Shown here piece after piece: positions 1 to 6,589 of a stretch of 10,829 bases of DNA. Source of the DNA: Clostridiales bacterium UBA4653 (GTDB lineage: Bacteria; Bacillota; Clostridia; Oscillospirales; CAG-272); contig DHMB01000108.1 in the NCBI GenBank assembly GCA_002405565.1, positions 1 through 10,829 on the forward strand, written 5' to 3'. The notes under the pieces were generated by a model. The model saw only the letters and a list, made by a program, of their open reading frames with translations, was not told the origin of the DNA and searched no databases. Positions within the stretch are counted from its first letter, which is position 1. Each line of letters opens with the position of its first letter. The position numbers were made by a program, and so were the translations under genes.

Positions 1-1
1 T

Positions 2-841
2 GCTGTAAAATATGATTTTCCCGTCTATCTTGACAGCCCGCTCGCCGTCGAAGCGACAAAAATCTATGCTTCGCCCGATATGCGCGACTATTATGACGAG
101 GAAACCCTCGCTCTGCTCTCCCGCGGCATAAACCCGATAACCTTTGACGGTCTGCACGTCAGCGTTACGACGGAGGACTCAAAGGCGATAAACACAGACC
201 CGACGCCGAAGGTTATAATCGCGTCGTCCGGAATGTGCGAGGCGGGTAGAATACGTCATCACCTCAAATATAATCTCTGGCGCAAGGAATGTACGGTTCT
301 CTTCATCGGTTATCAGGTTGAAGGGACGCTCGGCAGGCGACTGCTCGACGGCGAAAAGACCGTAAACATTCTCGGCGAGGAAATAAACGTCGCGGCGAAA
401 ATAGACCGACTGGACGGCATTTCCGCCCATGCGGACAAGGAAGGGCTGCTTCATTGGCTCGGCTCGATGAAAAACCGCCCGCGCAGAGTCTATGTCAACC
501 ACGGCGACGACACCGCCTGCGAAGCATACGCAAAGGCTGTCGGGCAGAAGCTGCTGATAAAAGCCGTCGCGCCTTACAGCGGCGGTTGCTATGACCTTTT
601 GAGCGACGTCTGCTATGACCCCGGCAACATGCAAAAGCTCCAGAAGCGCACCGCGCTCCCCGCAAAGAACAAGACGTCCGTCGCATGGACAAAGCTCTTC
701 GCCGCCGGCGTGCGACTTTCCGATCTGATCGAAAGATCGCGCGGGATGAAGAGCAAGGAGCTCATGCAGCTGACAAATCAGATAAACTCCCTCTGCAATA
801 AATGGGGAAAAACCGTGAAAAACAAAAAGAAGAAACGATAA
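2..841 (+). CDS. Beta-CASP metallo-beta-lactamase RNA nuclease, C-terminal part
   Basis: Partial gene: the frame is open from base 2, upstream of the first ATG at base 80, and that upstream stretch still encodes family sequence (PVYLDSPLAVEATKIY), so the true start lies outside the window. The visible 279 residues cover the second half of a COG1236-type enzyme. They include the beta-CASP insert with SSGMCEAGRIRHHL, the SAHAD motif (His codon at 428-430) and the YVNHGD motif (His codon at 500-502), which supply late metal-binding or catalytic residues in this family. About 65 residues of basic tail, ending in a run of Lys and Arg, follow. Relatives are zinc-dependent RNA endo- or exonucleases of the CPSF/TTHA0252 type acting in cytoplasmic RNA processing or decay. 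The N-terminal HxHxDH motif is not in view. The exact substrate cannot be read from the sequence. Confidence 0.9.
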   Translation, partial: AVKYDFPVYLDSPLAVEATKIYASPDMRDYYDEETLALLSRGINPITFDGLHVSVTTEDSKAINTDPTPKVIIASSGMCEAGRIRHHLKYNLWRKECTVLFIGYQVEGTLGRRLLDGEKTVNILGEEINVAAKIDRLDGISAHADKEGLLHWLGSMKNRPRRVYVNHGDDTACEAYAKAVGQKLLIKAVAPYSGGCYDLLSDVCYDPGNMQKLQKRTALPAKNKTSVAWTKLFAAGVRLSDLIERSRGMKSKELMQLTNQINSLCNKWGKTVKNKKKKR

Positions 842-846
842 ACTCC

Positions 847-887
847 GAAAATCCCGCTTTTTTGCGGGATTTTCCGCTTTTTTGCGG
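847..887 (+). terminator. Intrinsic terminator after the beta-CASP gene
   Basis: Arms 848-857 and 864-873 pair perfectly over 10 bp (ATCCCGC against GCGGGAT plus A/T pairs) around a loop of six T, with one more G-C pair at 847/874. A second small hairpin (CCGC, six T, GCGG) follows at 874-887. The structure starts 6 nt after the stop codon. There is no long terminal T run apart from the T6 in the second hairpin. Confidence 0.7.
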
Positions 888-898
888 TCATTTACCCG

Positions 899-927
899 TT
901 GACACGGATTTTTAGATATGATATAAT
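899..927 (+). promoter_or_regulatory. Consensus sigma-A promoter for the CNNM gene leader
   Basis: TTGACA at 899-904 and TATAAT at 922-927 match both consensus hexamers exactly with the ideal 17-bp spacer. Transcription should start near 934, about 185 nt before the start codon of the CNNM gene, so the mRNA has a long leader. Confidence 0.85.
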
Positions 928-933
928 CTGCTT

Positions 934-1066
934 AATTACGATTTATCGAAAGGATTTTTCAGAGTGGAAAGCAGTACGGGCGACAGTCCTTACCGAAGTA
1001 CATATTCGGACAGATATTCAGCATAACCCGCTCACTTTTGTGAGGCAAACGGGCTATGCTTTTTTG
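934..1066 (+). promoter_or_regulatory. Structured 5' leader ending in a terminator, candidate riboswitch or attenuator
   Basis: Between the promoter and the CNNM gene lie about 130 nt with no convincing ORF. Visible elements are a hairpin CCGAA (993-997) / TTCGG (1005-1009), two GACAG pentamers (982-986 and 1009-1013), an AAGGA (near 951) / TCCTT long-range pairing option, and an intrinsic terminator at 1020-1065. A terminator about 50 nt before the ribosome site of an ion-transport-type gene is the classic layout of a transcription-attenuating riboswitch. I could not match it by eye to the M-box, yybP-ykoY, NiCo, fluoride or guanidine classes. The ligand is unknown and the riboswitch reading is inference. 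Confidence 0.5.
1020..1065 (+). terminator. Leader terminator upstream of the CNNM gene
   Basis: AGCATAACCCG (1020-1030) pairs with CGGGCTATGCT (1050-1060), 10 of 11 positions, with an inner stem CTCAC/GTGAG closing a TTTT loop. It is followed by six T (1060-1065). It lies between the promoter and the gene, so full transcription requires readthrough or refolding. Confidence 0.75.
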
Positions 1067-1118
1067 CGTTTCACAGAAAAATCCACATAACAAAATTTCT
1101 CGGAGGAATTCATTTTTT

Positions 1119-2546
1119 ATGTCAGACCCTTATCCCTTATCCAATCTTATAACACCCGTCCTTCTCGACGCGTCCGCTTCGACAGCCGACGGCAGCGGGA
1201 ACACGCTTATCCTGCAGATACTTTTTCAGATACTTCTGATATTCCTTAATGCCGTTTTCGCATGCGCGGAAATTGCCGTCATCTCCATGAACGGCACAAA
1301 GCTCGATCAGCTCGTCGCAAAGGGCGACAAAAGAGCGAAAAAGCTTTCGAAGCTGACGGAACAGCCCGCAAAGTTTCTTTCGACAATTCAGGTTGCGATA
1401 ACGCTCGCAGGCTTCCTCGGAAGTGCTTTCGCGGCAGATAACTTTGCGCATTATATAGTCAAATGGCTTTATAAGCCGGGCGGGTACTTCTCTGAAAGCT
1501 TTATAAACTCCGTTTCGGTCATCCTCGTAACGCTCATCCTTTCATACTTTACCCTCATATTCGGTGAGCTTGTCCCGAAGAGACTCGCAATGAAAAAGAC
1601 AGAACAGCTTGCCCTCGGAATGTCCGGCATGCTCCGTTTTGTTTCGATAATCTTTGCGCCGATCGTCTGGCTTCTCACAGTGTCGACAAACGGCGTCCTC
1701 CGCCTGCTCGGCATTGACCCGAACGCAGAGGAAGACGAGGTGACGGAAGAGGAAATCCGAATGATGGTCGACGCCGGCAGTGAAAAGGGCGCAATCGACG
1801 TTGAGGAAAAAGAGCTCATTCAGAACGTGTTTGAGTTTGACGACCTCACAGCGGACGAAATCGCAACTCACCGCACGGAAATCTCCCTTCTCTGGATGGA
1901 CGAAACCGCAGAGGAATGGGAAGAGACCATTCACGAGAGCCGTCACACGTATTTCCCGATATGCGAGGAAAGCGTCGACAACGTTATCGGCGTGCTCAAC
2001 GCAAAGGATTATTTCCGTCTGACGGATAAGAGCCGCGAAAACGTGCTCAAAGAGGCTGTCAAGCCCGCATATCTCGTTCCGGAAGCCGTCAAAGCCGACG
2101 TCCTTTTCAAGAACATGAAAAAGACGCACAATTATTTTGCGGTTGTTCTCGACGAATACGGCGGCATGAGCGGCATTGTCACAATGACAGACCTCATCGA
2201 ATGTATCGTCGGCGATCTTGAAGAAAACACCGAAGCAAACGCCGAACCCGAAAAGGATATCGAACCTATCGACTCGAAAACGTGGAAAATAAGCGGTAGC
2301 GCGCCGATGGATGACGTTGTCGAGGCTCTCGGCATAACGCTTGAAGAAGAGAGCGACTGCGACACCTTCGGCGGTTACGTCATGGGCATAATCGGCACAA
2401 TCCCAGAGGACGGCACGACCCTGACAGCCGAAACCGAACACCTTTCAATAAAGGTTACGGAGATCAAAGATCACAGGATTGAAAAAACCGTCGTCTGCCT
2501 GCTGGATCCTCCCGCAGATGAGGACGAGGAAAAGAAAGAGTCATAA
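1119..2546 (+). CDS. CNNM/CBS/CorC-domain membrane protein (hemolysin C / MpfA type)
   Basis: 475 residues with the full architecture of the UPF0053/CorC-HlyC group. An N-terminal CNNM (DUF21) domain spans about residues 30-210, with four hydrophobic segments (about 30-55, 86-108, 128-152, 168-190) and the conserved GELVPKR motif. An acidic linker follows, then a CBS pair at about 245-365 and a C-terminal CorC_HlyC domain at about 383-462. Relatives (CorC, MpfA, eukaryotic CNNMs) are linked to magnesium or cobalt efflux and resistance; older annotations call them hemolysins. The protein should sit in the cytoplasmic membrane. I chose the ATG at 1119 over an in-frame ATG at 1056 because GGAGG lies at 1102-1106 and the earlier start falls inside the terminator hairpin. 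A promoter and terminator-ended leader precede it, so expression is probably controlled by premature termination. The transported ion is inferred from family only. Confidence 0.9.
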   Translation: MSDPYPLSNLITPVLLDASASTADGSGNTLILQILFQILLIFLNAVFACAEIAVISMNGTKLDQLVAKGDKRAKKLSKLTEQPAKFLSTIQVAITLAGFLGSAFAADNFAHYIVKWLYKPGGYFSESFINSVSVILVTLILSYFTLIFGELVPKRLAMKKTEQLALGMSGMLRFVSIIFAPIVWLLTVSTNGVLRLLGIDPNAEEDEVTEEEIRMMVDAGSEKGAIDVEEKELIQNVFEFDDLTADEIATHRTEISLLWMDETAEEWEETIHESRHTYFPICEESVDNVIGVLNAKDYFRLTDKSRENVLKEAVKPAYLVPEAVKADVLFKNMKKTHNYFAVVLDEYGGMSGIVTMTDLIECIVGDLEENTEANAEPEKDIEPIDSKTWKISGSAPMDDVVEALGITLEEESDCDTFGGYVMGIIGTIPEDGTTLTAETEHLSIKVTEIKDHRIEKTVVCLLDPPADEDEEKKES

Positions 2547-2549
2547 TAT

Positions 2550-2596
2550 AAAAAAACGCGCACCGCAAGGTCATGGCTTGCAGTGCGCGTTTTTTT
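2550..2596. terminator. Bidirectional terminator between convergent genes
   Basis: Seven A (2550-2556), then CGCGCAC, one C:A mismatch and GCAAG, pair with CTTGC, GTGCGCG and seven T (to 2596) around a 7-nt loop. The A run and T run make it functional on both strands. It ends the CNNM gene and the convergent XRE gene. Confidence 0.9.
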
Positions 2597-2615
2597 ATTC
2601 TGAATTACCAAGCAG

Positions 2616-2891
2616 TTATTTCAATATGTCTTTTATAAGAGAATTTATGTGTTGTATTTGCGTGTCTGTCAAGCCTTCAACACAGATAAACCTTTTTTCC
2701 GCTCTGCCGAGAAGATAATCAACAGTTACCCCAAACAAATCTGCAATTGAAACAACCATCTCGACAGACGGCATAATATTATTGTTTTCCCAATTCGACA
2801 CTGCCTGTTTTGTAACAGACAGCTTCTCCGCAAGCTCAACCTGTGTCATCCCGCCCGCCTCGCGCAACCTTTTTATGTTCTCATTAAGCAT
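2616..2891 (-). CDS. Small XRE-family transcriptional regulator
   Basis: 91 residues. An HTH_3/XRE domain spans about residues 5-62 (IKRLREAGGMTQVELAEKL, then the recognition helix region SVTKQAVSNWENN, then PSVEMVVSIADLFGVTVDYLLG). A short C-terminal segment (LTDTQIQHINSLIKDIL) follows, of the kind that forms a dimerising helix in small Firmicutes repressors. I chose the ATG at 2889-2891 over one 24 nt earlier because GAGGTGG lies 9 nt upstream of it. The gene is divergent from an LRR lipoprotein gene, and the space between holds symmetric inverted repeats around a promoter. This suggests autoregulation and control of the neighbour, which is inference. There is no phage or toxin-antitoxin partner beside it. 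Confidence 0.9.
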   Translation of the reverse strand: MLNENIKRLREAGGMTQVELAEKLSVTKQAVSNWENNNIMPSVEMVVSIADLFGVTVDYLLGRAEKRFICVEGLTDTQIQHINSLIKDILK

Positions 2892-2909
2892 GCTTATCCG
2901 CCACCTCAA

Positions 2910-2984
2910 TGTCAATTATTTATATACTATTTTGCCATTTTATATTGACAAATATCAAATACTATAGTATAGTAATAATTGACA
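2910..2984. promoter_or_regulatory. Symmetric operator-like region between XRE and LRR genes
   Basis: Arms 2910-2930 and 2964-2984 form an inverted repeat of 21 bp, 19 matching. The outer 11 bp are perfect (TGTCAATTATT at 2910-2920 against AATAATTGACA at 2974-2984) and the inner 6 bp are TACTAT / ATAGTA. Close to the axis is a nested ATATT-GACA-AATAT (2942-2955), and a perfect 12-bp palindrome ATACTATAGTAT (2959-2970) overlaps the right arm and the predicted -10. A dimeric repressor such as the adjacent XRE protein could bind here, possibly with looping. Binding is inferred; the symmetry is visible. Confidence 0.55.
2945..2973 (+). promoter_or_regulatory. Promoter for the LRR lipoprotein gene at 3094
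   Basis: TTGACA at 2945-2950, 17-bp spacer, TATAGT at 2968-2973 (5/6). The -10 lies in the right arm of the inverted repeat, so a repressor bound there would block it. The predicted start near 2980 gives a 5' UTR of about 114 nt, which includes a GCGTG/CACGC hairpin (2987-3004). Confidence 0.65.
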
Positions 2985-3093
2985 GAGCGTGAAATTATGC
3001 ACGCCTCCGGCTCTGATTGAAGAATTATGACAATTTTATGTGTATTGCAGAACGCAGGTGTGCACGTTTGACAGTACACGGAAAGGCTTTATT

Positions 3094-4032
3094 ATGTTCA
3101 AGAAAAAAACAGGTTCATTATTTTTAGCATTGACAACAATCATTCTTGCTGTCATATGTTGCGCTTTCCTCGCCTCGTGCGGCAGTTCCGGAAGCAAGGG
3201 ACTTGCCTATTCGCTAGGCAATAACGATACCTATATGGTCAGCTTGGGCGAATGTAAGGATGAAAACATAGTTATTCCCGAAGAATATAAGGGAAAACCG
3301 GTCACAATTATAGACTTTTCAAACGACAGTCTCGGCACCGTGATAAACAGCCTCGCAATTCCCGCAAGCGTAACTTCCATAAAAGGGTTAACGCAAATAA
3401 CCGTTAAATCCATTGCCGTTGATGAGAATAACAGCACTTATCAATGCAGCGGAAACTGCTTAATAATAAAAAACGACAAAAACCTCATTTGGGCAGGCGA
3501 AAACTTTACAATCCCGGACAATGGTAGCATTTATCGAATTGATCAATCTGTATTTGCCGGTCGTTCGGATCTGACGGAGGTAACCATTCCCGAAGGCATT
3601 AAAACAATTGATAGAAAAGCCTTTGCAAATTGCGAAAACTTATCAAAGGTGAAAATACCCGCAAGTGTAACTTGGATAGGAGAAGGCGCATTTGCCAACT
3701 GCTCAAATCTGAAATCTTTTGGAATAGCAGACAGTAACGACTCCATCAAAAGAACCATCGCTGACGGAGCCTTCCTTGATTGTGTACAGCTCGAAAGCTT
3801 TACAATTCCAAAATCTATAACGTCTGTATGTTCAAATGCTTTTTCCGGATGCGAGAAGCTGACAAGCGTTGTATTTGAAAATCCACAAGGATGGTCTTGG
3901 AAAGAGGACATTTTTACTTGGTTCCTTTACCTTGAAAAATATTCTCCGGAGGAAATGGCGGAAATGCTTCGCAATAAAACAGAAAGCGATAACATATACT
4001 GGAGAATATATGTAGACCCGTTTGCGAACTGA
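3094..4032 (+). CDS. BspA-like leucine-rich-repeat lipoprotein
   Basis: 312 residues. It has a lipoprotein signal peptide with a basic start (MFKKK), a hydrophobic core at 8-27 and lipobox LASC with Cys29 as the lipidated residue, followed by a Ser/Gly-rich spacer. The mature part has LRR_5 (BspA/TpLRR) repeats. They are clearest from about residue 165, with the pattern L..V.IP..V..IG..AF..C..L (for example VTIPEGIKTIDRKAFANC), plus degenerate repeats before that. A non-repeat C-terminus of about 35 residues ends WRIYVDPFAN. The ATG at 3094 is chosen because GGAAAGG (3080-3086) sits 7 nt upstream and the signal peptide begins there. It should be anchored on the outer face of the membrane; relatives are surface proteins of gut and oral bacteria, often in binding or adhesion, but no ligand can be read here. 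Base composition is AT-richer than most of the window. Confidence 0.88.
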   Translation: MFKKKTGSLFLALTTIILAVICCAFLASCGSSGSKGLAYSLGNNDTYMVSLGECKDENIVIPEEYKGKPVTIIDFSNDSLGTVINSLAIPASVTSIKGLTQITVKSIAVDENNSTYQCSGNCLIIKNDKNLIWAGENFTIPDNGSIYRIDQSVFAGRSDLTEVTIPEGIKTIDRKAFANCENLSKVKIPASVTWIGEGAFANCSNLKSFGIADSNDSIKRTIADGAFLDCVQLESFTIPKSITSVCSNAFSGCEKLTSVVFENPQGWSWKEDIFTWFLYLEKYSPEEMAEMLRNKTESDNIYWRIYVDPFAN

Positions 4033-4064
4033 TTGGCTCGCCCCCTCGCAGAAGCAAATAAACC

Positions 4065-4096
4065 ACAAAGCCCCCGCCTTCCGGCAGGGGCTTTGT
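4065..4096. terminator. Terminator shared by convergent lipoprotein genes
   Basis: ACAAAGCCCC (4065-4074) pairs with GGGGCTTTGT (4087-4096). An inner GCC/GGC stem closes a TTCC loop, with a single C:A mismatch at 4075/4086. T-rich sequence follows on the plus strand (TTTGTTTGTT), and the minus strand reads into GGTTTATTT. It lies between two convergent stop codons and probably serves both genes. Confidence 0.85.
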
Positions 4097-4100
4097 TTGT

Positions 4101-6191
4101 TCAATACGTTTCAACATTTTTAACGGTTCCGTCCGGATTGTATTCCGTGACTCTGTAAAGCGCGCCGTCAACATATTCATACATCATGCAGAGCACGCCG
4201 CTTCCGTCATATTCTCTTGCAACGTCGTTTCCGTCGCCCGAACGTTCGTAAACGATATATCCGTCAAGAACGCCGTTTTCGTCATAATATTCTTCTCTTA
4301 TTCTGGAATTCCAATAGCTGTCCGTTTCGCCCGTGTATTCGATCACCGTCTGCAAAACGTCCGCCGAATTATATATTCTTTCAATCCTGCGGAAACCTTT
4401 TTCGCTGTATTCATAGGCATAGGTTGTTGATTTTTTGCCCTCTTCGTCATAGATGATACATTTCATCATATGACTCCAATAATCAAGGCTGTCGCCGGAA
4501 TATTCCTTCCTCGTCCTGATTATGCCTGCCGGACTGTATTCACTGTCGGCAATTCTGAATCCCGCGTCATTATATTCATAAACATAGACGGCTTCAAGCT
4601 CGCCGGAAATACTGTATACCTCTTCCCGCGTGATTGTGTTTATGTCCTCGCCGCCCGTGCCGTCAAACTCGATTGCACTGCGGATAATGCCGCTTCCGTT
4701 ATACTTTTTCTGCGAAATTTTCTTGCCGCTTTCGTTATAGCCGTAAACGGTTACGCTTTCAACCGCGCCGCCATAGCCGTATTGCGTCTCTTTTGTGACG
4801 TTTCTGTCCGTTCCGCCGGTGTATTCGCTTTCGGAAACGAGCGTGCCGTCCGCCGAATACGTCTTTTTGACGGCAAGCAGATTGTTTTCGTTATATTCAA
4901 AGAGCGAATAAAATGTCAGATTTCCGCTTCCGTCATAAAACATTTCCTTCGTCTCCGTGAGAGTGCCTTCTATGCTAAGCCCCGGAAATTCGTATGCATG
5001 ACGTATAACCCCCTGCGGAGTGTATTGCTTTTCGCCCGTTCTGTGATTGTTTTCGTTGCGTTCGATGATTGTGTATCCTGTCTCGGCGCCGCTCTCATCG
5101 TAATGCGTTTCCTTCTTTGCGTAGCCGCTTTCATTATATTCCGTGCAAAGTCTGACTCCGCCTCCCGGATAATATTCAAGGCTCTTTATCTTTGCGCCGC
5201 CACGATAATCGGACGACGTTCCGGAATAAATATTCTCTGTTTGGAGCGTGCCATCCGCAGAGTACGTCTTTCCCGACGTCATATATCCAGCGCCATTCCA
5301 TTCCTGCGTCGAATATGATACAAGCGCACCGTCCGAGCCGTAGGTCTCACTTTTTATAATTCTTCCCTTTTCGTCGTGCTCATAGGCAAACACCTTTTCA
5401 ACGGAACCGTAGATTGAATATACCGTGTACTTGACGACACTGCCGTTTTCGTCCTCTTCAATCATGTAGTTTCTCGATGAAGAAAGCTCGTCGGGATAGC
5501 GCACCGCCCGCTTCTGTTGCCCGTTTTTCTGATATTCGATTATATATTCGGTGCCTGTAATTTCGCTTGTCTTTTCCTCTTTGGTTATGTCCCAGTCGCT
5601 GTCATAATATCTTTCGGTCACGCTTTTTTTCTCGCCGGAGCTGTATTTTTCCGTTTCGGTGATTTTTCTCGCGGCTTCATCATAAACAAATTCGCCGTAA
5701 TAGAGGGGGTCTGCTTCCTCGCCGTAGGTATATGAAATCCGGATGACCTTGCCCTCTTCGTCATATTCGTATCTTTCAAAAAGCGGATTCCCGCCGGAAC
5801 GGACAATCTTCCGCTCGGTCATTTTTCCGCTTTCGTCATAAGAATAATATCTCGTTTCCTTATAGCCCCCGTTTGAGCGCGTCATGGAGGAAACCTTGTC
5901 TCCGTCATATGAGTATTCATGATAGATCCGGCGATCGGAGGAAAGCGTGCTGTATGTCTGCTTTATCAGCTTTCCGTCTGCGTCAAACGCGCTTGTGACG
6001 GTATATTTCCCGATCTTTTCTTCATATATCCCCTCTTCCCTTTTCGGGACGTTCGGGTCATTTGAAAGCTTGTATGCCGCCGCAAGGAGCTTTTCTCTGT
6101 CCGTTTCGTCCTGCGTTTTTCCGCAGCCGCAAAGCGCAAGCGCGAATATCAGAAGCACAAGCGAAAGCGCAATCATAAGTATTTTTTTCAT
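4101..6191 (-). CDS. Large RHS/YwqK-like repeat lipoprotein
   Basis: 696 residues from the ATG at 6189-6191, chosen over one 36 nt upstream because MKKILMIALSLVLLIFALALCGCG is a lipoprotein signal peptide and GGAAAGGAA lies about 10 nt before it; the earlier ATG has no ribosome site. The lipobox is ambiguous (Cys21 or Cys23). The whole mature protein consists of short beta-hairpin repeats of the form (E)Y-(N/D)E-x-G-(K/x)-6x-(E/K)-x-Y, as in RHS/YD and YwqK/MORN-like proteins. The last half has a regular 52-55 residue period. No C-terminal toxin domain, RHS core signature or immunity gene is visible, so a polymorphic toxin role is not supported. It should be a cell-surface protein exposed as an elongated beta structure; binding or adhesion is only a guess. 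It has its own promoter and shares a terminator with the convergent LRR gene. Confidence 0.85.
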   Translation of the reverse strand: MKKILMIALSLVLLIFALALCGCGKTQDETDREKLLAAAYKLSNDPNVPKREEGIYEEKIGKYTVTSAFDADGKLIKQTYSTLSSDRRIYHEYSYDGDKVSSMTRSNGGYKETRYYSYDESGKMTERKIVRSGGNPLFERYEYDEEGKVIRISYTYGEEADPLYYGEFVYDEAARKITETEKYSSGEKKSVTERYYDSDWDITKEEKTSEITGTEYIIEYQKNGQQKRAVRYPDELSSSRNYMIEEDENGSVVKYTVYSIYGSVEKVFAYEHDEKGRIIKSETYGSDGALVSYSTQEWNGAGYMTSGKTYSADGTLQTENIYSGTSSDYRGGAKIKSLEYYPGGGVRLCTEYNESGYAKKETHYDESGAETGYTIIERNENNHRTGEKQYTPQGVIRHAYEFPGLSIEGTLTETKEMFYDGSGNLTFYSLFEYNENNLLAVKKTYSADGTLVSESEYTGGTDRNVTKETQYGYGGAVESVTVYGYNESGKKISQKKYNGSGIIRSAIEFDGTGGEDINTITREEVYSISGELEAVYVYEYNDAGFRIADSEYSPAGIIRTRKEYSGDSLDYWSHMMKCIIYDEEGKKSTTYAYEYSEKGFRRIERIYNSADVLQTVIEYTGETDSYWNSRIREEYYDENGVLDGYIVYERSGDGNDVAREYDGSGVLCMMYEYVDGALYRVTEYNPDGTVKNVETY
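4215..5030 (-). repeat. Five tandem 52-55 residue units inside the RHS-like gene
   Basis: Equivalent tyrosines of the unit start (K-x-Y-[S/N/T]-x-x-G-x-[I/L]) fall at residues 390, 445, 497, 552 and 607 of the 696-residue protein, spacings 55, 52, 55 and 55. Two earlier equivalents at residues 284 and 310 are 26 apart, half a unit. Example unit starts are KQYTPQGVIR, KTYSADGTLV, KKYNGSGIIR and SEYSPAGIIR. Each unit contains two or three hairpins. Copies are diverged at the DNA level, so these are old duplications. Confidence 0.75.
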
Positions 6192-6255
6192 AGTCCGCAA
6201 TTCCTTTCCGATATTATTTTCCGTCATGGGCGCGGAGTTATTCCGCCTTTTTTTG

Positions 6256-6285
6256 ATTATACCATATAAAATATGAATTTTTCAA
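6256..6285 (-). promoter_or_regulatory. Promoter for the RHS-like lipoprotein gene
   Basis: On the minus strand TTGAAA (6285-6280), an 18-bp spacer and TATAAT (6261-6256). The predicted transcription start near 6249 gives a leader of about 58 nt before the start at 6191. Confidence 0.75.
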
Positions 6286-6306
6286 CACATTGCCAGAATG
6301 GCAGAA

Positions 6307-6330
6307 GCGGCGGTGAATATTCACCGCCGC
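6307..6330. terminator. Perfect 24-bp palindrome after the DUF896 gene
   Basis: GCGGCGGTGAAT is followed directly by its exact complement ATTCACCGCCGC, giving a very stable hairpin that begins 4 nt after the DUF896 stop codon. The minus strand lacks a T run after it, so it is not a standard intrinsic terminator. It may act as an mRNA 3' end stabiliser, a factor-assisted terminator, or a binding site. Confidence 0.45.
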
Positions 6331-6334
6331 CGCG

Positions 6335-6553
6335 TTATTTGTCCTCTTTTTTTCTTATATCGGACAGCTTTTCGATTGTTCCGTCCGGACGCTTTATGAC
6401 GGTGTTTTCAAGCTGACCCGCAAAGCTCGCGCGGAAACGGAGACGGAATTCGTTGCGGAGCTTTGTCTGTTCCGCCTTTTCTTCCTCCGTCAATCCTTCG
6501 GATTTTTCTTTATGAGCAAGCTCGTTTATTCTTCTTGTAAGTTCGTCTTTCAT
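6335..6553 (-). CDS. DUF896 (YnzC/UPF0291) family protein
   Basis: 72 residues, the usual length of the family. The conserved core is clear: RINELAHKEKSEGLTEEEKAEQTKLR, then FRASFAGQLENTVIKRPDGT, matching the pattern of B. subtilis YnzC (RINELA, G.T.EEKAEQ.KLR, FR.S, P.G). It is a small, highly charged, helical cytoplasmic protein. In Bacillus the family member lies in the SOS-induced yneA-yneB-ynzC operon, but no LexA-type box or yneA/yneB homologue is visible here and the biochemical role is unknown. AAGGAGAT lies 7 nt before the ATG. It has its own promoter just upstream, so it is probably transcribed alone as well as possibly with the protease gene. Confidence 0.9.
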   Translation of the reverse strand: MKDELTRRINELAHKEKSEGLTEEEKAEQTKLRNEFRLRFRASFAGQLENTVIKRPDGTIEKLSDIRKKEDK

Positions 6554-6589
6554 AAAATCATCTCCTTTTGCCCTTCGGCAGGATGATTT

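Noticed and set aside
982..1013. Match of the GACAG pentamers to the NiCo riboswitch
   Set aside because: Only short shared motifs are visible; the four-way junction and other conserved blocks of that class could not be placed.
899..1090. 63-codon frame in the CNNM leader as a leader peptide
   Set aside because: Its start codon falls in the -35 box, so it could not be translated from that transcript, and it has no ribosome site.
1056..1118. Upstream in-frame ATG extension of the CNNM protein
   Set aside because: It lies in the leader terminator and lacks a ribosome site; GGAGG at 1102-1106 serves the ATG at 1119.
1542..2441. 299-codon antisense frame over the CNNM gene
   Set aside because: It lies wholly opposite a gene with clear CNNM, CBS and CorC domains, its translation resembles no family, and no ribosome site precedes it.
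4215..5030. CRISPR-like or DNA-level tandem repeats
   Set aside because: The repetition is in the protein; DNA copies are diverged and in frame, with no constant repeat-spacer alternation.
4470..5318. 282-codon plus-strand frame inside the RHS-like gene
   Set aside because: Antisense shadow created by the repeated codons of the minus-strand repeats; the translation is low in meaningful motifs and the minus-strand protein has a signal peptide, promoter and terminator.
4101..6191. RHS-like gene as a polymorphic toxin with an immunity gene
   Set aside because: The repeats run to the C-terminus with no effector domain or RHS core boundary motif, and the neighbouring convergent gene is an LRR lipoprotein, not an immunity protein.
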